From positions 902,001 to 966,000 of the forward strand of contig NZ_CP162599.1 in assembly GCF_040958695.1 (NCBI RefSeq): 64,000 nucleotides of DNA, given 5' to 3'. Position numbers and translations under genes: made by a program. Shown piece by piece: positions 25,526 through 35,065 of this stretch. Below the pieces are notes generated by a model that made no database searches, was not told where the DNA came from, and saw only the letters and a program-made list of their open reading frames with translations. How positions within the stretch are numbered: position 1 is the first letter of the stretch; each line of letters opens with the position of its first letter. Origin of the DNA: Ornithinibacillus sp. 4-3. Its GTDB lineage: Bacteria > Bacillota > Bacilli > Bacillales > Amphibacillaceae.

Positions 25526-28500
25526 TGAAGTAGTAGAAGCTGTAGTAAGAATCGACCACACTACTCCAACATTGACCTTACTTGGTGAAAATCCAATGTC
25601 TGTATTTTATGGAGAAGTTTTTGAAGAGCCTGGTTATCAAGCAGAAGATAACTTTACGGATGACTTGGAAGTAATCGTGACAGGAGAAATAGATACGAAT
25701 CAAATAGGTGAACAAAAGTTAACCTACCCCGTCCAGGATCAAGCAGGAAACAAAGTAACCAAAACTAGAACGGTATATGTCATTGATAAAGATCAGCCTA
25801 TCATAACTTTAAAAGGTGGAAATCCGCTTGTTCTAGAGGTAGGAACAGCTTATGAAGAGGCTGGAGCAACTGCTGAAGATAATGTAGATGGTGATATAAG
25901 TGACCAAATCAAAATTACTGATAATATCGATACATCGAAACTAGGAATCTATCAAGTAGTTTATAAAGTGGAAGACAGCTCCGGTAACCAAGCTACAGCG
26001 ATTCGTACCATAGAGGTTGTAGATACTATCGCTCCAGAAATTACATTAAATGGAGAAGAAGAAATAATCATCGAGCTTGGTGATGAATACCAGGAAGCAG
26101 GTGCTCAAGCTTTAGATAATTATGATGGAGATGTGAGTAATCGTATTGAGATCACAGGAGATGTCGATACTAATCGGATAGGAACATATCAGATAACATA
26201 CAGCGTGGCAGATAGTTCAAATAATACTGTTAGCATAACACGCACAATCCATGTAACAGATGCAACACCGCCAACCGATGTTATTTTCAAAGCAACAAGC
26301 GTAACAACAGATCGTGTAGCATTTACCTTCTCTGCACATGATTTGGGAGGAATTAAAAATTATATACTCTTAAGAGATGGAGAAGAAATTGCGCTTCTTG
26401 ATGGGGGATCAACAAGCTATACAGATGAAGAATTGCAAGCAGGAACTACTTATCTTTATGAGCTTACAGCCGTTGATTTTTCTGATAATGCTTCTCTCAA
26501 AGTAGCTAAGGAGGTTACCACGAAAGAAAAATCAGTAGTAGCCGCGCCGATAACTGTAGAGTATGTAGATGAGGGAGGAAATCAGCTTACTAAAGTGGAA
26601 ACGCTCACTGGGAAGATAGGAGAAGTCTACCAAACGGAAGCGAAAGAAATCGAAGGCTATGAGCTAGTAGAAATGCCAGACAATGCAAGTGGTGAATTTA
26701 CAGAAGAAGCGCAGACAGTGACGTATGTGTATGCATTGGAGGAAGAAGAGTCAATTCTAGGTGAACCAGTGATAGTAGAACATGTCGATGAAGAGGGAAC
26801 TGAGCTTCTTCCACCAGAAGAGCTTATTGGGAACATCGGAGATTCCTATCAAACCCATCCGTCTGAAATTGCAGGCTATGAATTATTACAGAATCCAGAC
26901 AATGCAACTGGTGAATTTACCGATGAAGCACAAACTGTTATTTACGTCTATACACCAATAGAAAGTGATGTAGAAGGAACAATCATCATCGACTATGTCA
27001 ATGAAGCTGGTGAATCTATTGCCGGTAGAGAGACGCAAACAGGCATAGTGGGAGAGGTTTATCAAACAGAGCCGAAAGCAATTGAGGGGTATCAGTTAAT
27101 CGACACCCCGGACAATGCGACTGGCGAATTTACTGAAGAACCGCAAATCGTGGTCTACGTCTATGCGCTAATGGAAGAAGAGCCAACATTGGGAGCACCA
27201 GTAATCGTAAAATATATGGATGAAGCAGGGGAGGAACTGATTCCTTCCGAAGAATTAACTGGAAAGTTAGGCGAATCCTATCAAACAGAAGCAATCGAGA
27301 TAGGTGGCTATGAAGTCTTGAAAACACCAGACAATGCAACTGGTGAATTTACAAGTGAAGCACAGACCGTGATTTACATTTATACTTCAGTAGAAAGTGA
27401 CGTAGAAGGAACAGTCATCATTGAATATGTTGATGAAACGGGGCAGTCCATTGCAAATAGAGAAACACAAACAGGAGTAGTAGGAGAAGCCTATGAAACG
27501 GAACCAAAAATAATTGAGGGCTATGAATTAGTAGAAACGCAAGGTAATGCGACTGGCGAATTTACCGAAGAACCGCAAACAGTAACCTATGTTTATGCTT
27601 TAGAGGAAGAAGAGCCGATACTGGGAGCACCAGTGACCGTGAAATATGTGGATGAAGCAGGAGAGGAGCTCATTCCATCCGTAGTATTAAAAGGAAATAT
27701 GGGTGAATCCTATCAAACAGAAGCAATCGAGCTAGGAGGCTATGATGTTGTGCAAACACCGGACAACGCTTCTGGTACATTTACAGAAGAAGCACAAACA
27801 GTAACGTATGTGTATGCTCCAAAGAAAGTAGAAGTGCCTTTGGAAGGAACCATTATGATAGAGTATGTGAATGAAGAGGGTCAATCACTTGTAAGCAGAG
27901 AAACGAGAATAGGCGTAGTAGGCGAAGCATATACAACAGAAGCGAAAGCAATTAAAGGCTATCAATTGATCGAAATCCCAGAAAATGCAACAGGTACATT
28001 TACCGAAGAAATGCAAACAGTAACGTATGTGTATACGTTAGAAAAACGAGAGGAACCAAAAGAAACTGAAATCCCAGAATTAATCGAAATTATTCTGGAT
28101 GAACCACCAGTAGAGGTATTTCCGGGAATCACGGTCACGGTGAAAGATACCCAAACTATCATCCAATTACCGAATGATTTACCAGCAGGCACGTTATTAC
28201 AAGTGCTCACTGCCGAAGTGAAAGAACAGAAAGACTTGAAGCAGGCTGGAGAAGTATACGACTTTCTCTTTACTTTCCCAGAAGAACAGGGGGATTACAG
28301 TGGAACATTTATCCTGACAATGGGTGTGGATGAAGCAGGTGACCAAGCAGCCCTATACCATTATCAAGAAGCATGGCAGCGGATTGGTGGAACCTTAAGT
28401 GGAAATACCATCACCGCAACGGTATCCGATTTCTCGATGTATGGTGTGTTTATGGAAGAAGTGCTAGAAACAGAACCGCCAGTGAAGGAAGAGCCAGAAG

Positions 28501-28721
28501 AGAAGGAACCAAAGCAAGAGCCGAAAGGGCAAGAAACAGAAGGAAAGAAACCAGCAAAAGAACCAAAAGAGGAAAAACCAGCAGAGGAAGAGGCCACTAT
28601 TTTGCCAGCAACTGCAACCAATCAATATAACTGGCTGATTGCTGGGATCGTATTGATGATAACAGGAAGCAGCATATGGTTGATTCGTCGAAAAAGGAAG
28701 TATAAGGAAGATCATCAATAG
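25518..28721 (+). pseudogene. Surface protein 3, 5'-truncated relic with LPATA anchor
   Basis: From 25518 the frame reads NVSEVVEAVVRIDHT, matching the middle of surface proteins 1 and 2 (GNTSEVVQDIVRIDRT in protein 2). Three DUF5011-like domains, an FN3 domain, seven MucBP repeats (nt 26530-28060), the pre-anchor module (nt 28075-28461), a Pro/Glu/Lys linker, LPATATNQYNWL and a membrane tail follow. The signal peptide and all propeller blades are missing. The only in-frame ATG upstream (25470) lies in the membrane-protein stump and has no ribosome binding site, so the protein is unlikely to be made or exported. The MucBP order matches protein 1, its closest relative here. Confidence 0.82.
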
Positions 28722-28748
28722 AGTAAAGACATAACAGAACGTGTTCAT

Positions 28749-28806
28749 AAACCTAAACGTACCCTGTATTCTTCCGCTAGAATAGAAGGAGCGATTAGGT
28801 TTTCCT
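28749..28806 (+). terminator. Hairpin after the surface protein 3 relic
   Basis: AAACCTAAACG (28749-28759) pairs with CGATTAGGTTT (28792-28802) with one mismatch, followed by TTCC. The arms share AAACCTAAAC with the terminator after surface protein 1. Weak T tail. Confidence 0.5.
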
Positions 28807-28906
28807 TACTATCTCTGCTTGTCAACATATAGATATCGACGTGAACAAGACTAGATCAAACGAAAGTAGAATCATAAATTAGTAGAAAATCTGTGATTAT
28901 GGTTTA

Positions 28907-28954
28907 TAACAGTCAAAAATGTTAGCTCTCAACATTTTTTGACTGTTATTTTTT
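28907..28954 (+). terminator. Orphan terminator resembling the one after the MalT-like gene
   Basis: TAACAGTCAAAAATGTT (28907-28923) pairs with 28931-28948, followed by a T-rich tail. No gene ends just before it. The whole gap 28722-29161 holds only this hairpin, the one at 28749, and the motif TTTCCCAGGAAATAA at 28968-28982. That order (hairpin, then motif) copies the region after the MalT-like gene at 6295-6391, so the gap may be what remains of a similar regulator-promoter unit. Confidence 0.7.
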
Positions 28955-29161
28955 GTAATTTTTTCACTTTCCCAGGAAATAAAAAAATTATCTAGAAAAA
29001 TAGCCAATTGCTAACATTCCTCAATATTCAAATAAATAATTCTCTGATAGCATTATGAAAAATCTTCTTAAAATGAGGTTTTGTAACGAATTGGAGGAAA
29101 TTAACTTCAAATTGATTTGATAAGAGGATATGAATTATTTATAAAGGGGGAATAGAGATAA

Positions 29162-29539
29162 ATGGGAGTAAAATTAATTAAGATTTCAGTTGTTTATTTT
29201 GCATTAGGAGCATTACTCGGGCTTTATATGTCTATGGCACAAAATTACAGCTACACTGGTGTGCATGCACATGTGAATTTGCTAGGGTGGACTGCTTTAA
29301 CCCTAGCAGGAATTTTATATTTAATGTTTCCGAAAGCTGGAAATAGCCTGGCTGGTAAAATTCATTTTTGGATGCATAATATAGGTCTGCCTTTGATGAT
29401 GATCGGATTATTCATGGCAATTAGCGGGTATGATCAATTTTTGATCTTAATTCCAGTAGGTGGGGTAACCGTTGTTTTAGCTGTTTTAGTCTTTGCTTTT
29501 AATATATTAAAAAATATTAAATCAGTTGATGCTTCATAG
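29162..29539 (+). CDS. Small 4TM protein of the cytochrome oxidase subunit I-like type
   Basis: A 125-residue protein with four membrane helices and a conserved YTGVHAHVNLLGWTALTLAG stretch, where H-x-H plus a following GW motif resembles a piece of the heme-copper oxidase CcoN/NorB fold; a third His lies in FWMHNIGLPLM. Such short stand-alone proteins occur in Bacillaceae and are usually annotated as cytochrome-c oxidase-like; no activity is established. AAAGGGGGA provides the ribosome binding site. It is followed by a terminator-like hairpin, then surface protein 4; no obvious functional tie. Confidence 0.65.
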   Translation: MGVKLIKISVVYFALGALLGLYMSMAQNYSYTGVHAHVNLLGWTALTLAGILYLMFPKAGNSLAGKIHFWMHNIGLPLMMIGLFMAISGYDQFLILIPVGGVTVVLAVLVFAFNILKNIKSVDAS

Positions 29540-29560
29540 AACTCGCTTTTCGTTTAGAAC

Positions 29561-29594
29561 AAATGAAATCTTAAATATATTTAAGGTTTCATTT
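29561..29594 (+). terminator. Hairpin between the 4TM protein and surface protein 4
   Basis: AAATGAAATCTTAAAT (29561-29576) pairs with ATTTAAGGTTTCATTT (29579-29594) with one mismatch. There is no long T run, so termination may be partial. Confidence 0.55.
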
Positions 29595-29672
29595 CAATAG
29601 GGTGAATCATGGTAAGTTTAGCATAATTTCGTTGATGAGAAAATGAAGTAAAAAAAGGAAGGATGAATATAT

Positions 29673-31745
29673 TTGCAGAAGGTTATGATGAAATCACAAG
29701 TATGGTTAATTACATTAGTATGTTTACTTGTATTAACACCAATTACATCAGTAATAGCAGCTGGGGTGGAGAAGGAAAAAGTTAATTATGTTTCATTAGG
29801 AGATTCATTAGCTGCTGGACAATTATCTGATAAAACCCTTGGTATTGGCTATGCAGGTAACATTGTAAAGGATTTAGAAGCAAATGGATATGAGGTGAAT
29901 TTTTCTAACAAGGGAGTGCCTGGAGCAACTTCGACAGAGGTGGTTGCACAACTGAATGCTCAAGAGCTAATGAACGCAGATATTGTAACAATTAGTGCTG
30001 GTGCAAATGATTTATTAAGAGCATTAGATATGTCAAAAATTGCTTTATTTGATAAAAATTATTTGAATCCAAAAGCTGTATCTGAAATGAAAAATACTGT
30101 TAAAATTGAAATTGATACAGATATCGAGACAGCTATAGATATGGCTGAAGAATCAATAGTTGGAGCTGCTGGAAAGATAGCTACTTTACATATAACAATG
30201 GAAACACTAGAAGAAGCTGTAAAACCATATGAAACATTTTTATCAGATGATATAAAAGAAGCACTTACTTCAATTCGAAATGATTTAGATCATGTGATAT
30301 TAAAGCTTACTAACATCCAAGAAGCAAAAGATAGTTTTGTAATGGGTGAAGAAAGTTCTAGAGAGACATTAGGGACGATATCCAATGAGCTTGGTTCTAT
30401 ATCAGAGGGTATAAACAAAATAAATAATGCAATCACAACGATTAATCTAGAAATAGACAAGTTACCTATTACTGTTCCTGTTGAAATTGTAGAGGCTGTA
30501 GAAACAGTTAACAATTTAAGCTTAGATATTAAAGAAAACGTAGATACAGCAAAAATTATGATTGATGATGCATTAATTAAATTAGATGAATTTGATGAGC
30601 GTATAGCAGAGATTGATAGATTAGTAGTAAATGCACAAGAAGTACAACAAATGCTAGCAAACCTGCCAAATAAGATAACAGAGGCAGGGAAAAATACAGC
30701 TCAAATCATTGCTGCTATTAAGGAAGTAAATCCGGAGGTACAGGTGTATGTATTAGAATATTATAATGCTTTGCCTTATTTATCAGCAGAGATACAACAA
30801 TTCATAGTACCATTATTAATTGCTTTAAATGATGCGAATAAAGCAGTGGCAGATGCAACAGGAGCAATCTATATCCCTACTTTTGAAGCATTTGATGGAA
30901 AGCATGAAGCTTATCTTCCTAATCCAGGAGATATTCATCCAAATGAAGCAGGATATCGCGAGATTGCTGACGCATTTATGAGTAAAATAAATGAATCATT
31001 CCCAGAAATTTCTAAGCCAGATCCTACGCCTGAAGAGCCAAAAGAGCCGAATGAACCTGAGGAAGAACCTAGAGAATCAGCTAAACAGCCAGAATCAGTA
31101 GAAATCGTTCTAGGTAATTCACCTGTGGAGGTATTTGCAGGTACATTAGTTACGATCAAAGATACACAGGCAACTATCCAATTACCGGAAGATTTACCAA
31201 GTGGTACGATGCTACAGATTATGCTTGCGCAAGTAGATATACAGAAAGGTCTAACACAATCTGGAGAAGCTTTTGATTTTATTTTCACTTATCCAGTGGG
31301 GGATGAGGACTATAAGGGCGAATTTGTTTTAACATTAGGTGTAACAGGTGAACATGAAGGATCTTCTATTTATCATTATCAAACAGAAGATCAAGTATGG
31401 GAGTTAATTGGCGGTAAACTAGAAGAAGGAAAACTGACTGCGACAGTATCACATTTCTCTATGTATGGTGTATTTACGTCAGAAAAAACAACTGAGCCAC
31501 CTAGCAAGCAAGAATCTTCTACTAAGGAAAAACCAATAAATGATGATCAAGGTACAGCAGATAAGGAAGAAAAAGAAAATAATGATAAAATTATAACAGA
31601 TGAAGAAGTAAAAGCAGAAAAGGAATCTCAGAAGCTACCAGAAACAGCAACAAATCAATATAATTGGTTAATCATAGGGATTCTACTAGTTTTAATGGGT
31701 GGAAGTATTGAATTTATCCGTAGAAAAAGCGCAATGATGAAGTAA
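29673..31745 (+). CDS. Surface protein 4: SGNH/GDSL hydrolase with LPETA anchor
   Basis: 690 residues from TTG 29673, preceded by AAGGAAGGA. Signal peptide (VWLITLVCLLVLTPITSVIAA), then an SGNH hydrolase: block I YVSLGDSLAAG (S45), block II NKGVPGATS, block III ISAGANDLL (N112), block V DIHPNEAGY (D420, H422). Between blocks III and V lies an insertion of about 250 mostly helical, coiled-coil-like residues, far longer than usual. The C-terminus has a Pro/Glu linker, the shared pre-anchor module (nt 31094-31488), a charged linker, LPETATNQYNWL and a membrane tail. It is likely a wall-anchored esterase acting on surface or environmental acyl groups. The OmpR/kinase pair downstream is its probable regulator. 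Confidence 0.88.
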   Translation: MQKVMMKSQVWLITLVCLLVLTPITSVIAAGVEKEKVNYVSLGDSLAAGQLSDKTLGIGYAGNIVKDLEANGYEVNFSNKGVPGATSTEVVAQLNAQELMNADIVTISAGANDLLRALDMSKIALFDKNYLNPKAVSEMKNTVKIEIDTDIETAIDMAEESIVGAAGKIATLHITMETLEEAVKPYETFLSDDIKEALTSIRNDLDHVILKLTNIQEAKDSFVMGEESSRETLGTISNELGSISEGINKINNAITTINLEIDKLPITVPVEIVEAVETVNNLSLDIKENVDTAKIMIDDALIKLDEFDERIAEIDRLVVNAQEVQQMLANLPNKITEAGKNTAQIIAAIKEVNPEVQVYVLEYYNALPYLSAEIQQFIVPLLIALNDANKAVADATGAIYIPTFEAFDGKHEAYLPNPGDIHPNEAGYREIADAFMSKINESFPEISKPDPTPEEPKEPNEPEEEPRESAKQPESVEIVLGNSPVEVFAGTLVTIKDTQATIQLPEDLPSGTMLQIMLAQVDIQKGLTQSGEAFDFIFTYPVGDEDYKGEFVLTLGVTGEHEGSSIYHYQTEDQVWELIGGKLEEGKLTATVSHFSMYGVFTSEKTTEPPSKQESSTKEKPINDDQGTADKEEKENNDKIITDEEVKAEKESQKLPETATNQYNWLIIGILLVLMGGSIEFIRRKSAMMK

Positions 31746-31751
31746 GTACAG

Positions 31752-31795
31752 GCCTAACTATATTCTTTTACATTAGAATATGTTTAGGCTTTTTC
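31752..31795 (+). terminator. Terminator of surface protein 4
   Basis: GCCTAACTATATTCT (31752-31766) pairs with 31775-31789 with two mismatches, then TTTTTCT. Confidence 0.85.
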
Positions 31796-31961
31796 TACAT
31801 GTATACAAATTGTTAAATTAATAACATTCTTTTCTTTAGATAGGTACAAACTTCTTAATCTACACTAAATCTATGCAAAGAACGAAATGTAATATATAAT
31901 TAAGTTGAATAATAAGAATATTTCGTTAATATAACATAGGAAAGGAGAACTTGAATAAACC

Positions 31962-32642
31962 ATGCGTATTTTACTAGTCGATGATGATCAAGATATATTG
32001 AACATTAACTCTATTTATCTTGAACGAGAAGGATATGAATGTTTATTAGCAGAAACATTGCAGCAGGCACATGCAATCATAGAATTGGAAAATCCAGATT
32101 TGATTGTTCTTGATATTATGCTTGCAGATGGATCAGGAATTGATTTTTGTCGTAAAATACGAGATCTTACGATTGCTCCGATCATCTTTTTATCAAGCTT
32201 ACTAGAAGAAGCTAAGAAAATAGAGGCATTGAAAATTGGTGGTGATGATTATATAACTAAACCATACAAGCTTGCAGAATTATCGGCAAGAATCTATGCC
32301 AATTTACGACGTATGCAAATGTATGAGAAGAAGACATATGAATTTCCACCATTGAAAATAGAGGTAGAGTCCTATCGTGTTTTTTTATATGAAAAAGAAA
32401 TACTACTTACGCAAAAAGAAATGCAATTATTAGTTATCCTTGTCAGAAATCAAGGAACGACAGTGCGTGCTGTTGATTTGTATGAACAAGTATGGGGACA
32501 ACCTGCAATTAATGAATCGAGTATGAGAACATTGCAAGTACATATTTCTACATTGCGTAAAAAGATTATCTTAGATGAAAATTCCTCCATTAATATTAAA
32601 ACGATTCGTATGATAGGTTATTGCTTTCAATATGAAGAGTAG
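31962..32642 (+). CDS. OmpR-family response regulator
   Basis: 226 residues: receiver domain with LLVDDDQD, acceptor D51 in LIVLDIML, S in FLSSL and Lys in DDYITKPYK; then an OmpR winged helix (LLTQKEMQLLVILVRNQG...RTLQVHISTLRKKI...IKTIRMIGYCF). ATG 31962 has AAAGGAGAA rather far upstream (about 12 bases). It is followed 33 bases later by its kinase. Targets are not shown by the sequence; by position surface protein 4 is the first candidate, the ABC/ECF operon the second. Confidence 0.9.
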   Translation: MRILLVDDDQDILNINSIYLEREGYECLLAETLQQAHAIIELENPDLIVLDIMLADGSGIDFCRKIRDLTIAPIIFLSSLLEEAKKIEALKIGGDDYITKPYKLAELSARIYANLRRMQMYEKKTYEFPPLKIEVESYRVFLYEKEILLTQKEMQLLVILVRNQGTTVRAVDLYEQVWGQPAINESSMRTLQVHISTLRKKIILDENSSINIKTIRMIGYCFQYEE

Positions 32643-32675
32643 GGAAAGCAAAATAATGGAATTGGTGGTAAGACA

Positions 32676-34076
32676 ATGCATATACCGTTAGAAGATTGGT
32701 CCCAGTGGACATTTAGCCTTTTATTGCTTGGGGGTATATTTTTCGTTGGGCTTTTTAATATAGTAGTCTACCTAGTGCGTAGGAGACTTAATGTACATTA
32801 TTATTTTGGAATGCTATGTGTGTTTTATGTCATATGGTATAGCAGCCATGTTATGACATTCAATCTGTTTTCATCAGACTTTCTAAGTGATCATTATATT
32901 ATTATCATTGCTGCAATAGCTACGAATCGGATGGCTTTACATATTACTTTATATACAATGCATACGTTAGAAATAGATAAGCCTATATTTGAAAAGAGGT
33001 TTAAGATTGCCTCCAATTTATTGCTACTTGCTTGTTTCTTTATGCCATTTTCGATTACTTATACAGTAGGCATGATATGGTTAATTGAGTTGTTCAATGC
33101 AATCGTTCAAATTTATTTTTCATATGAAATTATAAAAGTGATCAAACGTTTTCGCAAAAACATTCGAATGATTAATGTAATTTGTTATTTTGTAATTTGT
33201 ATTGCAACAATTATGCAGTTTATCGACATGGAATTCCATGGTAATACGATATTCCTTGCATTTATAATGATGGCGTTACAAGCGATAATTCTAGCAATTC
33301 ATTATAATAATGCAATTGTTGAAGTAGAACGAGCGAATGTGACACTGGAAAGGAAAGTTATCGAACGGACAGCTGACCTTATTCAGAAGGAAAAGGAAAC
33401 CATTCACCTTATTTCGAGTATTTCACATGATTTGCGCACGCCTATCTCTGTTGTTGGCGGTTATATAGGGCTTTTGCAGAGTGATCCAAGCATAGATGAA
33501 ACAAATAAAAAATATATTTCTAATTCATTAGTGCGCCTATCACAGATGGAAAAGCTCACTCTGGATTTATTTACATTATCACAAATAAGCGATAAAAATT
33601 ATACATTTGAGTTGGAAAATATCCATATTATGAGAATAATGAAAGAAATTAAGGTATTGTATACAGATCATGCAAAGGAAAAAGGGATCACCCTGGAAGT
33701 GAACACAGTGAATGCAATCTGTATAGCTGATAAAATGAGAGTCTTACAAATATTGGATAATTTACTGACGAATGCTTTAACATATGCGAGAACTTCTATC
33801 AAAATAGAAGGAAGATTACATAAAGATGAACTTCAAATTACTGTTTCTGATGATGGGGCAGGTATTCAACCAAAAGATCTCCCACATGTGTTTGAGCGTT
33901 TTTATAAAAAAAGTAAACATGGATCGGGACTTGGATTAAGTAATGTGAAACAGCTTGTTCAGCGCATGAATGGCACAGTCGTTGTTGAAAGTGAACTAGA
34001 TGTTGGTACAAGTTTTCGATTTACATTGCCACTTGCAATAGAAGGACAGGAAAAACGGAACCTAGAATTTATTTAA
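32676..34076 (+). CDS. Sensor histidine kinase with multi-pass N-terminus
   Basis: 466 residues. About seven membrane helices occupy residues 10-215, then a short coiled linker (ERKVIERTADLIQKEKE) like the 7TM-DISM kinases. The phospho-acceptor lies in SISHDLRTPISVVGGY (H251). The ATPase domain has LDNLLTNALTYA, SDDGAGI and GSGLGLSNVKQL. It is the partner of the OmpR regulator immediately upstream. No PAS domain, unlike the other kinase in this window. Confidence 0.9.
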   Translation: MHIPLEDWSQWTFSLLLLGGIFFVGLFNIVVYLVRRRLNVHYYFGMLCVFYVIWYSSHVMTFNLFSSDFLSDHYIIIIAAIATNRMALHITLYTMHTLEIDKPIFEKRFKIASNLLLLACFFMPFSITYTVGMIWLIELFNAIVQIYFSYEIIKVIKRFRKNIRMINVICYFVICIATIMQFIDMEFHGNTIFLAFIMMALQAIILAIHYNNAIVEVERANVTLERKVIERTADLIQKEKETIHLISSISHDLRTPISVVGGYIGLLQSDPSIDETNKKYISNSLVRLSQMEKLTLDLFTLSQISDKNYTFELENIHIMRIMKEIKVLYTDHAKEKGITLEVNTVNAICIADKMRVLQILDNLLTNALTYARTSIKIEGRLHKDELQITVSDDGAGIQPKDLPHVFERFYKKSKHGSGLGLSNVKQLVQRMNGTVVVESELDVGTSFRFTLPLAIEGQEKRNLEFI

Positions 34077-34088
34077 GGTTCTGTTTTT
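34051..34088 (+). terminator. Terminator overlapping the kinase stop codon
   Basis: AAAAACGGAACCT (34051-34063) pairs with AGGTTCTGTTTTT (34076-34088), with one G-U pair; the hairpin includes the last codons of the kinase. Confidence 0.8.
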
Positions 34089-34189
34089 ATATGTGTAAGA
34101 ATTTTGTATAATTTATTTTTCAATAAAGCTGAAACAATTTAAAAGGCTTCCTCGTGTAATGAATGAAGTGGAAATGAGGGGAGAAGAAA

Positions 34190-35065
34190 ATGAGTACAAT
34201 TTACATAAAGGGATTAAATAAATCCTATAAAAAGTTTCAAGCTTTAAAGGATATCCATTTGCAAATTGAACCTGGTTTATTTGGATTATTAGGGCCAAAT
34301 GGAGCAGGAAAATCAACATTGATGAATATTATCAGTACGATTTTAACCTGGGATGAGGGGCAGGTATCTGTATACGACTATGATTTAAAAAAGGATAGTC
34401 ATAAGGTACGCGAGCTATTAGGTTATTTACCACAGCATTTCCAAGCACCGGGACAATTTACCGGGGAAGAATTCCTGCATTATGTTGCATCCATGAAAGG
34501 AATGAATAATCGCCAGAAACGAGCAATAGAGGTACAGCGCTTGTTAGAACAGGTGAATTTAACAGAGCATGCAAGGAAAAGAATAAAGGGTTATTCAGGT
34601 GGGATGAAACGTCGCTTAGGGATTGCTCAAGCATTAATTGGCAGTCCAGAACTAATCATTCTAGATGAGCCAACAGCAGGACTTGATCCATCTGAGCGAA
34701 TACGTTTCCGTAATGTTATCGAACGATTAGGGAAGGAATATACGATTATCTTATCTACTCATATTCTAAGCGATATTGAAACAAGCTGTGAGCGTGTGGG
34801 AGTCATTAATAAGGGAGAACTGCTCTATCAAGGAGAGACGGATAAGCTTGCTTCTTTAGCGGAAGGGGTAGTTTGGGAAATAACCGTGCCAATTTCTCAA
34901 TATGATGAAGTGGAACAAGCATACATCGTACTTTCAAGTAGACGTGAGCAGGAACAAATGGTATTTCATATTCTGTCGAAGGATGAACCAGAACACCCAG
35001 CTCAATATGTAAAACCAACATTAGAAGATGGCTATATGGCGTTGATTAATGGGGTGATCGCATGA
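34190..35065 (+). CDS. ABC transporter ATP-binding protein
   Basis: 291 residues with all canonical motifs: Walker A GPNGAGKST, Q-loop GYLPQHF, signature YSGGMKRR, Walker B LIILDEPTAGLD and H-loop STHILSDIE. A C-terminal extension of about 80 residues resembles exporter/bacteriocin-immunity ATPases. GAGGGGAG gives a strong start. It overlaps the next gene in ATGA, so it pairs with the permeases at 35062 and 37236. First gene of a six-gene operon. Confidence 0.93.
   Translation: MSTIYIKGLNKSYKKFQALKDIHLQIEPGLFGLLGPNGAGKSTLMNIISTILTWDEGQVSVYDYDLKKDSHKVRELLGYLPQHFQAPGQFTGEEFLHYVASMKGMNNRQKRAIEVQRLLEQVNLTEHARKRIKGYSGGMKRRLGIAQALIGSPELIILDEPTAGLDPSERIRFRNVIERLGKEYTIILSTHILSDIETSCERVGVINKGELLYQGETDKLASLAEGVVWEITVPISQYDEVEQAYIVLSSRREQEQMVFHILSKDEPEHPAQYVKPTLEDGYMALINGVIA

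Noticed and set aside
6850..28060. CRISPR or transposon origin for the repeats in the surface genes
   Set aside because: Repeats are in frame, multiples of three, divergent at the DNA level and match protein domains; there are no spacers, no transposase and no terminal inverted repeats.
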